Source: Populus alba (lineage: Eukaryota; Streptophyta; Magnoliopsida; Malpighiales; Salicaceae). From it: a stretch of 64,000 nt of DNA. The notes under the pieces were generated by a model that was not told where the DNA came from, made no database searches, and saw only the letters and a list, made by a program, of their open reading frames with translations. The DNA is taken from contig NC_133285.1 of NCBI RefSeq assembly GCF_005239225.2, forward strand, positions 132,260-196,259, in the 5' to 3' direction. Each line of letters opens with the position of its first letter. Position 1 is the first letter of the stretch. Positions 1 to 12,400 of this stretch are shown here, piece by piece. The translations under genes were made by a program, and so were the position numbers.

Positions 1-1100
1 GGAATTGGAGTAGAATTTTGAGCTTTCTGCTCCAAGACAGCTTGTGTAATGATCCGTTGTTCTTCCCTGAGAAGCTCTCCTACACAAATATCCAAGAAAG
101 GAACTGGTTCTCTATTCATCAGGTTGGACCTGATTGCTTCAAATTCCCCTCTTAACTTCATTAAAAACTGATCCACGCTTGCTCGTCTCATGCACACTTT
201 GAATAGCAACAAGTCCTTCAAGAGGTACACTTGCATACACAATGTCTGTGTACTCAGCCCAAAGATTTACAAAGGAAGAATAAAACTCTTGTATTGACAT
301 ACTGCCTTGACTGAGTTGACCCAACTCAAGTTCCAATTGGAACCTTCGTGCTGTATTGCTTTGGTTGTAAACTTTCTTTCAGGTAAATCCCACATTTCTC
401 TAGAGATTTGTAAGGCTTGAGATTGAGAAGCATGGAGTGTTCCATACTTCCAAGGATCCAAGACATAATCTGAGCATTCCTTCACCTCCCATTTCACATA
501 TTTTCTCCTTTTTCCTGCTCACTATCAGTGTGCAAGAATTGTCCCAGCAATATGGACCCCCATAATTCCTTTCCCTTGACAAAAATCTGAAACTGAAAAG
601 CCTAGGCAGAATCGTTCTTTCCAGTAAATCGAACAAGAAAAATGTTCAGATCGTTCTAGAGACATGATTTAACTAGAAACAAGAACCAAAAGATCAAGTC
701 AAGGAAAAAAAAAACAGAATAGAAGAACCAGAAGAAACTAGACACAAGATGAATTGATTTTCAGAATTTTGGCTCTGATACCATGACAAGATAATACAAG
801 AGAAATTCTGAAATGTTTCTATATTTTTCACTAAGAGAGTTACAATATATATATACATCAAGAAGTATCAAAATCCCTTAATTCTAGGATCTAATAAACA
901 TAATCAGATACTTTAATACTAGGCCTAGACAATAATTGAGATCTTTAGAGAGAATCAAGGGATATACAGCTATAACAGAAATTAAACAAAGAAAGAAGAA
1001 TATAGTGACAGCTATGAAAGAAATAGAATAAGAAAAAGAAGAATATACTGACAGCACTGACAGCTATTAAAGAAATGAAATAAAGGAGAATATATTGACA
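1..1100 (-). mobile_element. Copia-type LTR retrotransposon, 5' end (5' LTR plus start of internal region), truncated by window edge
   Basis: On the minus strand the order is LTR, tRNA primer site, then gag. The primer-binding site TGGTATCAGAGCC (complement of 771-783) is the initiator-Met-tRNA type typical of plant Copia elements. The LTR lies next to it, about 784-1100, opening TG and closing CA in minus orientation (TGTCAATA...TCTTGTCA), roughly 317 bp. Below 783, minus-strand frames carry a gag protein: a segment with KWEVKECSDYVLDPWKYG (267-497) and one with SIQEFYSSFVNLWAEYTDIV (139-336). These segments are in different frames, so gag is broken. The second LTR and pol would lie left of base 1. 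Element class is confident; the outer LTR boundary is inferred from TG/CA ends. Confidence 0.8.
784..1100 (-). repeat. 5' LTR of the Copia element
   Basis: The LTR is bounded by the primer site on one side (771-783) and by the pseudogene's intron on the other. It contains a TATA-rich stretch around 845-857 suited to an LTR promoter. The terminal dinucleotides TG and CA are present. No target-site duplication can be tested because the other LTR is outside the window. Confidence 0.65.
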
Positions 1101-1132
1101 ACTCCCCCTCTCTCTCTCTCTGCTATTTGTAG

Positions 1133-1722
1133 GAGCTATCGTCAACTAAGTCCAGCATCCAGCAAAATATATCATCCTTAAAGCAGAGAAGTCTATTCAT
1201 AGATAAAAGAGTCCCAGAGCTGGAGGCAGAAAAGAAAGTTGCTGCTGTTGCGAGAAACTTCAAGGAAGCTGCACGAATAGCTGCTGAGGCAAAGTCATTG
1301 GGGTGTTGAAAAGGATAGTTTGGAGAGATTGCGCTTGCAAAAGGCCACTTCAGAGCTGAAGAAGCTTGAAGAAGATATTAAAGATACTGTTGACAGATTG
1401 CAAACTACTGAGGGACTGATATTATCCAAGGAAAAGGAGGTTGCAATGGCTAGATTCCAGAGGTTGCTTTTAATTTCTGGTGCTGCCACAGCAGAAAGAT
1501 TTGCTGCTTTAGAGCGGGGCGACACTAACGAAGCTAACCTCCTACTTGCGGAGGCTGAGGCAGCAAATGATGAAGCAAAAAAACTTCAACCAACATACAA
1601 TTTTAAAGAAGAAGAATTTTTAATACCTAAACAGTTCATCCCTGTGGAGCTTGTATCCAATCTTGGGAGGAAGCAGTTAGCAGAATTGGCAGCTTCCGCT
1701 CATTTTCCAGCATCACAATGAC
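1133..1722 (+). pseudogene. UVR-motif coiled-coil protein, C-terminal exon (pseudogene)
   Basis: A last exon follows the acceptor ttgtag (1127-1132). Its reading frame gives a charged coiled coil with a UVR-like motif, ARNFKEAARIAAEAKSL (about 1249-1299). It then runs into a stop at 1307-1309; the related frame resumes from about 1312 (EKDSLERLRLQKATSELKK) and continues to the TGA at 1719-1721. The frame change near 1301-1312 is a one-base difference. A Copia LTR ends only about 30 bp upstream of the acceptor, so the gene is cut off from its 5' exons. I recognise the family only as a plant UVR-domain protein of unknown function; its upstream exons are not in the window. Confidence 0.65.
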
Positions 1723-3826
1723 TAGAACCAGAGTGAAATTGATTTGAAGATGACCAACCCAAGAATTATTGGTGAACCAATAGCATCCAAATCATGTGAT
1801 TTCGAAACAGTTTCAGAAATTGCATTGCAAGGGACTACTGTGATTTTGATATTTTCTCTAGAATTTTCATGAGCCATGGACGACAAACATCAATTACAGT
1901 TTTGGTGATCAAAAGCTTGGCAGCAAGATCCATCCTATTCTTTGACATCTTGCCATGTGAGGACTTGTCACCTTTGGTAAGCCATAAATACAGAGCCTTA
2001 TGTTGAATTATATTTTATTGCTCTTTGTAATTATCTTTTTGTCTTGTGTCTTTTGATATATGTTTTCGAAACAGAATCATTTCCTGTGCGGTTGAATTTC
2101 ATGTTGTTGAGAATATTTTACAAGGTTGATCTTATTTAAGTTCACTCTTCTATCCTGTTTTTTGTGTCAACTGCATACTATAATCACTTTATCTGACTAC
2201 CAAAACCAATGAGTTTCATGTTTCCAGAGAAGGTTGTGAATCAACCAAGGAAGGAAACAAACTTCACCATGCAAAATGTTAGAATTTATGTATGTGCTAT
2301 TAGAAATTTGTGTTTGAACGAAAACTATAGGCTAGACATTTTGTTAATTTGGGGTGGTTTGACCATAGCTTACATATCAGATACATGTTAAAATTGAGGT
2401 CAATTCTATGATTTGGGTGTCTTGCTTGGAGCTGATACTACCTGGAAACTTAGTGCCTTCGATTTGAGCATTGCTTTGAAAGTTCCAATGGATCAATTGA
2501 CCCAATGCCTAATGCAGGAGTAACAAATTTACCTGATTTATAAGGCCCGTGGAAGCATTGATTTGTATTGTGTAATCTGCACACTTAATTCTTAGTTGAT
2601 TCCAAAGCTAAGAAACTCACGTGCACTCCGGAAAAATTAAAATAGCGGGATTAGTTTAAAATGATCATGCATTTCATGTCATACATAAAACGAAATTCTT
2701 GTTTGTTTTGAAGTTAAAATTTAGAAATACTCTGCTAGTGAACTCAAAAAAGCCTGATTGTAACTGCGTCAGCATGTGGAAATCAGTGCATGGATGCTGA
2801 AAATAAGGAGATTGTCCTTCCATATTAATCTGCTAGGTCGTTGTATCTGATTCTTGTTTGAAGGGCTTGGTGTTAATTATTTTTGGATGATTCAAAAACT
2901 TTGTGCAACTAGTCTGAAGGTGAGGTTCTTTCATACCATAAAACATAGTTTGAAGATAGAAGCTGTTAGCATAAACATAAAAACAAGGACCTCCTTCCGC
3001 AAGAATATTCGTCAAGTAAATTGCAGCATACACACTCATGATATCGTTAGATTGGCTTTTAGATTGGAATAGGATGGTGTTAAATTATCATTTTTTATTT
3101 TATTTTTTTTATTCAATTAATAACTATCATTTATTAAATTCAAATGCAACACAGAACAAGTGGAAAGAGAAGTGCATCCTATTTTGGATTTTATTAATAA
3201 TGAAGGCATTGAAAAATCAATGAATTGTTTATAGATGTCCTCATCATCACTCCAGCCATAACCTCTATTAAAAGGTAGCGCTAGATTTTACATCTGGGAA
3301 CAAGCAAGACTCTTAAAATCAATGTTATGGCAAGCAGGTGAGGAGAAGTACCTAGCAATACAAGCATGATATAAATCAAGCAAATTGAACCCAGCTAAAT
3401 GACCTTTTACTAATAATTGTCATATCTAACTTGCAGAGTTTAGATAGTGTTTGGCTAAGAAAACACAGTCGATGATCCCACTTCCGCACAAACACCAATT
3501 TATAGCCTTCAGAGCTCTCTCTCACACACACACACACACTTCTATTTAACTTCGACAATAAAGAAACAAACCATTCGACACTGCCATAAAAACAAAAAGA
3601 GTATTGAGAGAGACAAACCGACAACACCCATATTTCTGGCATCAATTATCATTACAGTAAAGTTTTCACATGGCGTCGATCTTAATGACATTTTATTAAC
3701 AGCATAAGTGCATAACAACATTCGATTATGACCACATGATTTCCTCGTATAACAGCATTCGATTAACAGCAAAAGTGTATAACAACAAAAGTATTCACAT
3801 GGCTTGCAACGATAGAACGGAACAAG
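1723..3826. other. Intergenic, no gene recognised
   Basis: No reading frame here resembles a known family. The region includes a short CA microsatellite (about 3522-3538). The first few hundred bases may be the 3' UTR of the UVR gene remnant. Confidence 0.6.
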
Positions 3827-3967
3827 CCACTTTTGGATCTGGATCTTCTCGGCTCGGGTACCGGTCTATGCTGCCACGAGCTTGTTGAGGTCGCCGATGG
3901 TGTCATCGTCGTTGCACTTCACTCTCAATTTCTTTCCCAGACGATCGTTCAACACCACCTCCAACAT
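3827..3967 (-). pseudogene. UBL5: UBL5/HUB1 ubiquitin-like protein, truncated pseudogene
   Basis: Minus-strand ATG at 3967 opens [18 protein letters not shown], followed by [15 protein letters not shown], an almost perfect match to the start of UBL5/HUB1, the 73-residue ubiquitin-like modifier of pre-mRNA splicing. Codon 34 is TAG (3866-3868) where the family has Gln. Past the stop the same frame still reads TGTRAEKIQIQKW, then all similarity ends at about 3827, so the C-terminal third, including the terminal YY motif, is missing. Upstream sequence holds a TATA-like tataaatt near 4130, so this may be an old gene copy rather than a processed one. Intact UBL5 would have to be elsewhere in the genome. 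Confidence 0.85.
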
Positions 3968-5889
3968 CTTTGAAGAAAGGATTGTCACACCCTAACCCTA
4001 GAAAGTGAGGATTTTTCTTCAATTGGAGTGATAAAGGATTGTCAGATTCTAACCGTAAACCCAATGATGACAACAATACTGTCGAAGCGCTCCTCTTTCC
4101 TTTTCCCGCGAGTCCCTTCCTGCTCCCACTATAAATTGGAGAGTGCTACAGTGCTCCTTATATAGCTAGGATTATAGACAGTCAGAATAACCGAGGATTT
4201 TAACGAGCAACAATGCTATGGGTTTTATTTTTATTTTTATAGCTATTAAAACTAGTGGTGAATTCATTGTATCAATAGACTTAGTTTACCGTGGATTGCT
4301 ATCATAAATATGTCTGTCTCTCGGTGGAAAAGTTTGAAGGTTAGGAGATTGGGGTATTTTAGTTTTTTTACCTAATTAATTGGTTGTTAAAAGATTGAAC
4401 ATTGGTGTTATTGTTTTTGCATATTAATTTGTACAGTAAAAATATGCTAGTAAAAATACACTTCTACCTCTAAGATCAAAAAAATTTAAACCCGTTGATC
4501 AAGGGTGTTTTTAACTTTGCTGAAATGCTTCTCTACCAGTATATATTTTATGCATTCAGTGGGTGGTTTGGTACTTTCATATTAGTTTATTTGTTATGTC
4601 CAGGGTTATAAGGGCTTTTTAGTAACATTATTTTTAAATATTAAATTCTAAAAAGCTACTAGTTCGTGTTTTTCACGTGCCAATGCATTAATGGTGTCCA
4701 TGTTTTTTCAACTGTGCATGTAACGCCACCATTTGTCCAAAAATAGCCTTTCGTTGTATCACTAGAAGTGTCGTCAAGTAATCTTTCTCCTAGTGTAAAG
4801 CGTGTCGGTGGTGGTCAAGTGGTTTATCACTAGTGGTCATTTTTTCTTTTTTTTGTCTATATTTCTCTCTCTTCCGATTAAAGTACATGTTTGTCTTTCT
4901 TTTTCTTTTTTAATTTTAGTTCTTATGTTTTTTATTGTTTATTTTCATCCTTGATCCTTTTAAAAAAGTTTTTTATATTTTTAATTCAGCCCTTAAATTA
5001 CAATTGGTCATATATTGGTTTTACCAATTCGATCCTTATTCTTTTGATTTGTCATTGTTACCCTTAGATCTTGTTAAACGTGTGCGACATTGTAACGATC
5101 GTCCACCGTCTCAGGTGTAGTTTGTCTATCTATTCCGGCAAATATAAGAAGACAAGGAATTCTTATTTCTTATCAGTGAAGAAATGGAATGAGAGTTACC
5201 ATTTAGTTTTTGGTTACTATAAACCTTAACTTCTCTTAGAGATCAGGTACAGAGACTGATTGTGTAAAGAGAAGGTATTAGCACTCTAAATACGTCTTAT
5301 ATAGGGTAAGTTGCATTGTTTTATTGTCTGATAAAAAATCTAAGGTCTTGTCATGTTTTTTTTAATTGTTGGTCCGTTTATAGTTCAAGAAAAACCCTTC
5401 TCAACAAGGAGGTTATTATCTTACGAGGTAAAACCTAACCATTCTAATATCTATAAAAGAATTAACTTTTTAATATTGGAAATACGTTTTATGTATAAAT
5501 TCATAATCCCAGACATTAAAACAAAACAAAATATTTTTTTGATTTTTTGATATTGTCATGTGTTTTTTAGGTCATTGATTTATCTTTTCTTGATTTTAAT
5601 AAATAAATTCAGCAGATACAATCAGATAAATATCTTATTTTGTGTGGTTAAATATCTTGATTTACATCTCTCAAATTTATCAAATTCTCTTTTGGTTGTT
5701 GTTAACAATTTTTTTTCTCATTTATTTACAGAAATGATTATTAATTTATTTATTAAGATACTCGTATAAGTTTTTTAATTTATACTTTAAATTTTTTTTA
5801 TGTTAAAAAATACATTAAAACAGCTTATAAGCTAGTATGAAATGGTGAAAAAACATCATTACCCACGGTTAAAGCGTGGGTTAAATTAT
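3968..5889. other. AT-rich intergenic DNA, no gene recognised
   Basis: The part nearest 3968-4150 is probably the old promoter/leader of the UBL5 copy. The rest is AT-rich with homopolymer T runs and only short, low-complexity reading frames. Confidence 0.6.
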
Positions 5890-5899
5890 TACACTTGAG

Positions 5900-6253
5900 T
5901 AAGGGTGATCATTTTTTGTTTGGTTTGGTTTTTATATAAAAAAATAACCAAACCAGTTTTTTAAAAAAGAACTGAAACCGAATCGAAATTGGTTCAAATT
6001 GACCGGTTTTGGTTCGATTATTTTAGAACAAAAACTGGTTCAAACCGACCAGTTATGATTTGACTTGATTTTTTGGTTTGGCTCATTTTTTTTTTTGTTT
6101 GATTTAGTTTTTTTGGTTTCAGTCTTATAAAATCGAATTGGTTGATTTTTTAAAAATTCTAATCAGTTTTTTCTCAAGGTTCGGTTTTTTCGGTTATTTT
6201 TTTTTTTCGATTTTCTCAATTTAATCAGTTTTTTGGTTTTTTTTGTCCATCTC
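5900..6253. mobile_element. Small foldback/MITE-like element with a 10-bp flanking direct repeat
   Basis: A 354-bp segment rich in variants of AACCGAACCG and its complement, flanked by an exact direct repeat TACACTTGAG at 5890-5899 and 6254-6263, which looks like a target-site duplication. Its ends, TAAGGGTGATCA and the complement of TGTCCATCTC, are imperfect inverted repeats. It has no coding capacity. A 9-10 bp duplication would fit a Mutator-type element, but the class is inference. Confidence 0.6.
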
Positions 6254-6263
6254 TACACTTGAG

Positions 6264-6687
6264 GGTAGGGGTGAGCAAAAAAACTGAAAGTGTGAGGATG
6301 AACAAAAAATATTAAAAAACCAATCAAACCAAGAAATCCGAAAAAAAAATTACTAAAAAAACCGAACTGTAAAAAAAAACCGATTAAACCGATTAAAATT
6401 TTGAAAAAACCGATTGGTTCGGTTCGGTTTCAATTATATAAGTTTGAAAAAAAATTGAACAAAAAAAACTAATAAAAAAACTGAGCCAGACCGAAAAAAA
6501 ACTCGAACCAAATAAGAAAAAACCAAAAAAACCAAGCTAACTTGGTTTGAACTGGTTTTGTCCTGAAAACCGAATCGAAACTAGTCGGTCTGAACCGATT
6601 TCAGTTCAGTTTCTTTTTTTAAAAAATAATTGGTTTGACTACTTTTTTGTATAAAAGCTGAATCAAACTGAAAATAATCATCCCTGC
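6264..6687. mobile_element. Second related foldback-like element in inverted orientation
   Basis: Begins TAGGGGTGAGCAAAAA (about 6266) and ends ATAATCATCCCTGC. Its complement aligns along much of its length with the adjacent 5900-6253 element (gaactgaa...ggttc blocks), so the pair forms a large imperfect palindrome. No clear separate target duplication is visible. Confidence 0.5.
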
Positions 6688-6690
6688 TTA

Positions 6691-9284
6691 GAGCTTTTAG
6701 TGTAAAAAGCGAAACAATAGATTGTAGTTGGGCCATGTTTGCTGACAACTTCGTTCACCCATTTTAAAGACATGACCCAAAAAGTGGCTTGTCGCTTGGT
6801 AACTGTGGTTGTTGAGACAGGCCATAGCCTGGCTCGTGCAAACAAACATTTCTATTCTAGATTTCCTTTTAAAGTTTCAATATTGAATCAACAAATAAAA
6901 AAATTATTTTTCAATCTAAATTTAAAAAAAAAATCAAATAATATTTTTTCAAGTAATTTTATAAAATAAACTTTCATTTTTAGCTAAAATGTCAAAATAA
7001 TGTCGCGTGCATTGTTTATGTTTAAAAATATAAGTACAGAAATTATAAAATAAAAATAAAAAATTTTATACAGGTAAGAGATTTAGACCATGGAGCTCAT
7101 TAAAGTATAAATATTTGATTTTTTACAAGTATTGCATCATGTTTGAGAATAGAAAAAACAGATACATAAAAAATAAAAACATATTTTGTTGAAAAAATTT
7201 TGTTTTTATCCCATGATGCTTTTTTGAAATAGTACTTAAAGACTCCATTTTTCAAATTTGTCAATGGATAATCTTTTATGATTTGTCGTGCTAATAAGAA
7301 TTGCCCAGTCCTCAAACATCTTACACAAAACAAAAGAAATTAAGGTAATTCATTGCGCGATGGTTTTCTTAAGTTTTTTTTATTTATTTACGTGGGCGTC
7401 CGGGCCAGCTTGCGCGCACCACGACTAATCCCACGGCCCACTGAACATCCTGCAAATCCAATGAACATGTAAGGCACTGCGGGAGTAACAGGCGTGCATA
7501 GTGAGGTTTGAACCCTGATGCAGAGAAAAGGGAACAAACCCCTTCCACCATTAGACCAAGACCTCAAGTGCAGTTTTCTTAAGGTTTTTGGTTACATTGG
7601 TGGGGTTTTATTTATATAATATGATTATAGTGATTATTTTTAAAAATTATTTTGTATCTAAAAATATATTAAAAATAACATTTTTTTTTAAAATCATTCT
7701 TAACATGAACACATTACAATTAAAAAATTCAAAATTTTTCAAAAACAAGATTGGATAGCAAAAAGAAACAATGTATTAATCAAGCCAAAACATATATTTT
7801 TTTTTAAATGAATGATTTTATAATATTATTCAGTGTAACTCTAAAAAGACGTCGGTTTTCATCATGTAAGACCCCATTGATCATCTTTTTATACATCATT
7901 GTGTATAGATTGTGCATTTTTTTTTGTTTTTTTAATTTAGTCCTTGAACTTTTTTTTTCCTAACACTTCAGTTCTAATCGAAGACCAATTGTTTTTTATT
8001 TCTTATGAAAGGGTGAAATGCCACAAGTTTTATAAAATATGCACTTTAGTCCTTGAACTTTAAAGATAAAATAATTTATACAATTTTAGTATATTAATAT
8101 TTTTCTAGTTTAGTTTTGTTACAAATGTTCATTTCTGTTATTTTTCCAGTCCCTAATTGAGAGAGGTCGCTATATTCTAGTGGTACGAAGAAAAAAGTGT
8201 CGGTGGCATTAATTAAGGTAACAAAGATGAACAATATTTGTATTAAGTGATTTCATTTGACGAGGGGAGTTCATACCATGTGTTTTTTTTTTACCTTTAA
8301 AGTCAATAAAAAAATAACTATGAACTTGAATTGATTTTATTTTTTGGGGTGGTTTTTTGATACCATAGATAGATATGTCATGGTTTCTATGATATTTTTA
8401 TAGATGTTTTGTGTTAAAAGGGGGTTGAAAATGGATTTTCAAGTAAAAAAAGCTTAATAATATGGCATCCGTAATTTGAGCAAATTGAATGATGTGTTGT
8501 TTACCTCAGCAGGCAACATGTCATTAGATCTTTTTTTCAAAATATTTATGGGGCCTAGATGCTAAAAATACTAATAATTAAGGGCTAAGTTGTGCGGGCC
8601 CTAGCAAAATAGGCTAGCCCTATTAGTGTCTTTTTTTTAATATTTTTTAATTAATGATTTTCTTATATTTTTTTCTTTATATTTTTTAATTTATATTTAA
8701 ATTAGTGCTCTCTTTCTCTCCCTTTCATTTTGTTTTGAAAGTATATTTTAAATTATAATTTTTTTTTTCTAATTATGTATTCAAATTTGAAGAGCTTTTC
8801 TGATTTATCTATATATATTCTTTTTATATGGATTAATTTTAGGTTTGAAAATAATAAAAAATTATTCTTAGATAATATTTATAATTCGTGCAGTCTTTTC
8901 ATGGAGTTATTTTTTTATTTTATTTTATTTGATCAATTTAATTTATATTTCTATTTTTATTATCATTTACTCTAATAAAAAAATATTTTAATAAATAAAT
9001 TCAACAAACATAACCGAGTAGATATTTTATTTTTTATAATTAAATATTTTGATCTATAACTCTCTCTTGATTGTTCAAAATTTATTTTTAGATATAGTTA
9101 ATGACTTTTTATTTATTTATTTATTCATACATATAGTTTTTAATTTATTTGATTAAATGTAATCTTCTCAATTTCTTTTATTATTTTTGATATTTTAAAA
9201 TTTATTTATTTTCAAATAAAATAATTAAAATAAAATTTCAGGGGACTGCAATGTCCTCGAGGGTCATCAAACTAGGAATTCTTA
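6691..9284. other. AT-rich intergenic DNA
   Basis: No coding sequence recognised. A non-AT-rich island at about 7385-7575 is listed separately. Otherwise the region has T/A homopolymers and short low-complexity frames. Confidence 0.6.
7385..7575. repeat. Dispersed plant repeat-like segment (SINE-like)
   Basis: A GC-richer island within AT-rich DNA containing ggccagcttgcgcgcacc, an actaatcccacgg block and a B-box-like gtttgaaccctg, ending accattagaccaagacctc. I recall this sequence style from dispersed, tRNA-related repeats in many dicot genomes. The class is not established from the sequence alone. Confidence 0.4.
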
Positions 9285-9318
9285 AAAAAGAAAAAAGAAA
9301 AAAGAAAAAAGAAAAAAC
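9285..9318. repeat. (AAAAAAG)n simple repeat
   Basis: About five tandem copies of AAAAAAG/AAAAAGA. Confidence 0.8.
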
Positions 9319-9449
9319 CATGGCTTGACGACGCCAATAAAGAAATATAAATACGGAAGTTGGAGCTGGACTGATGCAAAGTCTCTGATAATAATAGTAG
9401 TAAGAAAAAATAAGTAAATAAAAGGCTGGCTGCTGTTGCTAAAGCCTGA

Positions 9450-12400
9450 AGCCGGCGTGTGTGATTGAGAAGATCCTCTTTATCACCCGGTCGCCTAACC
9501 CTAATCGCCTTGGAGCCACGGCAGCACTACCAGGTAAATCTCCCGCCGGCTTAAGCTTAATTAGGTTATTTATCTTTTGTGTGTCGACGATTCTTTCGGT
9601 CATTAGTAGATTACGTTAGGAGATGATTTTGTTTTTCACGAAGATCAAGAATTACGATCGTCAGAGCACACAATACTTTTCGTGTTCTTCCGGTCGTTCT
9701 CCGTGTACAATTTCAGTTTTCAACCCTAATTAATTTTTAACTGCACGCTGGATCGCTGATCATCCATCCGTCTTCTTTCTTTTTCTGGGATCAATTTGTA
9801 TTGTCTAAACTGATTAGTTTTTCTCCTAATCCAGGCGAGGGGAGGTCAACGGAGAACTATGGTCTCCTCAACACCCTGCTTTCAGGAAGAAGATGATTAT
9901 TTTTCTTTCTCCTCTAGAAAGAGGTTGAAGATTTCAGATTTTCAGCGCCAAGAACAACAAGATGCATATATCTCCACTGGTAACTGTGATGACGACACAT
10001 TCATGGTGACGAGTAGCGCTGAAGAATGCTCGTTCGATGGGTATTACATTTCTCTCCTACCTCTCCCAATCTCTTTCTTTTTTTATGTTTCTTGATTTTT
10101 TTTTTATCTAACCCTGTCTACGCTACTTAATGCCGCTCCAACCTCTCTGCCTTGTTGCTGCTTCATTGATGATGAAAATATTTAGTTCTAGTTCCATACC
10201 AGAGATGAGTTGCAAGTCCAATGGAAATAGTGAAGGTATGCCTAATACTGGCGGGGCTTCATACGGGGGAGAGAATTCTTCTGGCCACTCACCACCTGCT
10301 TTTGTTAGTGGATGGATGTACTATAATGAAAATGGACAAATGTGTGGTCCTTACATCCAGCAACAGCTTTACGAGGGATTATCTACTGGTTTCCTGCCTG
10401 AGGATCTTCCTGTGTATCCCATTGCAAATGGGATATTGATCAATCCCGTTCCTCTCAACTACTTCAAGCAGTTTCCTGATCATGTTTCCACTGGTTTTAC
10501 ATATCTTTGTTTGGGTACTTCAGGCACAACTATGCCTACAAATCACTCTACAGATTTAGCAGCACATAGGCAAGAAGGCGTTCAGTATGCTGCTCCAGTC
10601 TCTGCTCATCCAGATATAGAATCCATATCTGATTCCCGTGTTCATAACCATACTTACATCTCCAACCAACCGATGTCCAACTCTGAAGCAGCCGACTATG
10701 TCACACCAGTTTCACTTGTGGTACTGCAATGTTTTTTTTTTTTTCCAGACGGGTGCGGGGTCATACCTCTCTCCTATATCTTTCCCTCCCTGTTCCTTTT
10801 CAGTTCACCTCCACCTTTGAAAATGCCTCTGATTCTTTTTTTTCCAGTCAGGTGAAGATTCCTGTTGGCTATTCAAGGATGATGATGGGAGGAAGCATGG
10901 GCCACATTCTCTTCTGGAGCTTTACTCTTGGTATCAGTACGGGTATCTTAAAGATTCATTAATGGTAAGCAGTTGCCTCAGACATGTTCAATTGTGCTTC
11001 TCACTACATAACATAGTTTTACTTGTATTTTAACCTTCACCATGCATCTCATTTGGCAGATATATCATTCTCAGAATAAGTTTAGACCCCTTCCTCTGCT
11101 ATCTATTATGAATGCTTGGAGATTGGATAAATCTGAATCTTTCTCCATGACCGATGCCAACACTGAAACTGGCTCATCTCAGAGTTTCATATCTGTAATT
11201 TCTGAAGAAGTTTCCTGTCAATTGCACTCTGGAATATTGAAAGCTGCTCGTAGATTTGCATTAGATGAGATAATCTGCAATGTCATTTCAGAGTTTGTTC
11301 ACACAAAGAGAGCAGAGAGATCTCTTATGCTTGATAATCAGGCTGCCAAAACTTGTTTTGTGGACGGGAAAATGGTATTGCATAGAAATTCTAGGGATTT
11401 TACACATGCTTGAATTTCTTCAGGCCTCATCATACCCTATTCTCACTAACATCTTCATATTTTTTTTAGTCTCAATCTGCCAGTGAGAGGCTGATTTTTT
11501 CTACTCCTGAGTGTGATGCTGCTGCCTGCAATTATATCTCTGATGAGTTGTCCGTGCAATTACCCAGAATTACAAAATCTGTTGGAAATGCTGATGATTT
11601 CTGGGGGTCTTACGCTGTTATTTGTAGATGTCTTTTTGATTATTGCATGGAAGTCATGTGGAATGCTGTCTTTTACGATACCATAGCAGAGTATACAATT
11701 TCATGGAGAAAGAGCAAACTTTGGTTCCATCATCCATATTTGTGCATGAAGATTGAAGAATTACCCAGTGAAACTGTATGTAGGGAGTTTATTCAGAGTT
11801 CTTTTTTCCTTGTTCCATACACAGAAAATTGCTGAATTAGAGTTTTAAATGGTTTTACAGTATTTTTCTGGCCAAGAATCTCCTGCTAGCTGTGTCGACT
11901 GCCCTCCTGGTTTTGAGAGTCTCAAAACTAAATCAGATCATACTGTGCCATCGTCTATTACATCTTCATGTGCACATGTGGGGCAGGAGCCTTGTGAACA
12001 GAATAGCCTATCGTTTAAAGATTGTCCGGATGATGACATGAAATGCATCTTAGAAAGCGTAGCATATGAGCTGCATAAGTACACAAAGGTGTCTTTGTTA
12101 GAGTATGTTGAAATTCTTGTGAAAGAGAAAGTGAAGAAATTAGTTAAACTTTCAGAGGATAAGAGATTAAATGAGGTAACTGTAAGATTACTGTGCTTTC
12201 TTTATTTTTTCCCATTGCTGCTAAAGAAAATAAAAGGAAGTTGACTGTGGCTGTCAATTTGCAGCTTTATCTCTATTGGTTATGCTCTTTTCTTCTGCTG
12301 CAGGAAATTGTTGAATTTTCTATTCCATCCAGCCAGGCAAGTGAGTATGGTTCTATAGAAATGAAAGATGAGCAGATGATTGATTCAAACCAAATTCCTG

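Noticed and set aside
10130..10185. Upstream Met (MPLQPLCL...) for an ATXR7 exon
   Set aside because: This lies in an intron; the acceptor at 10184-10185 joins exon 9859-10040 in phase.
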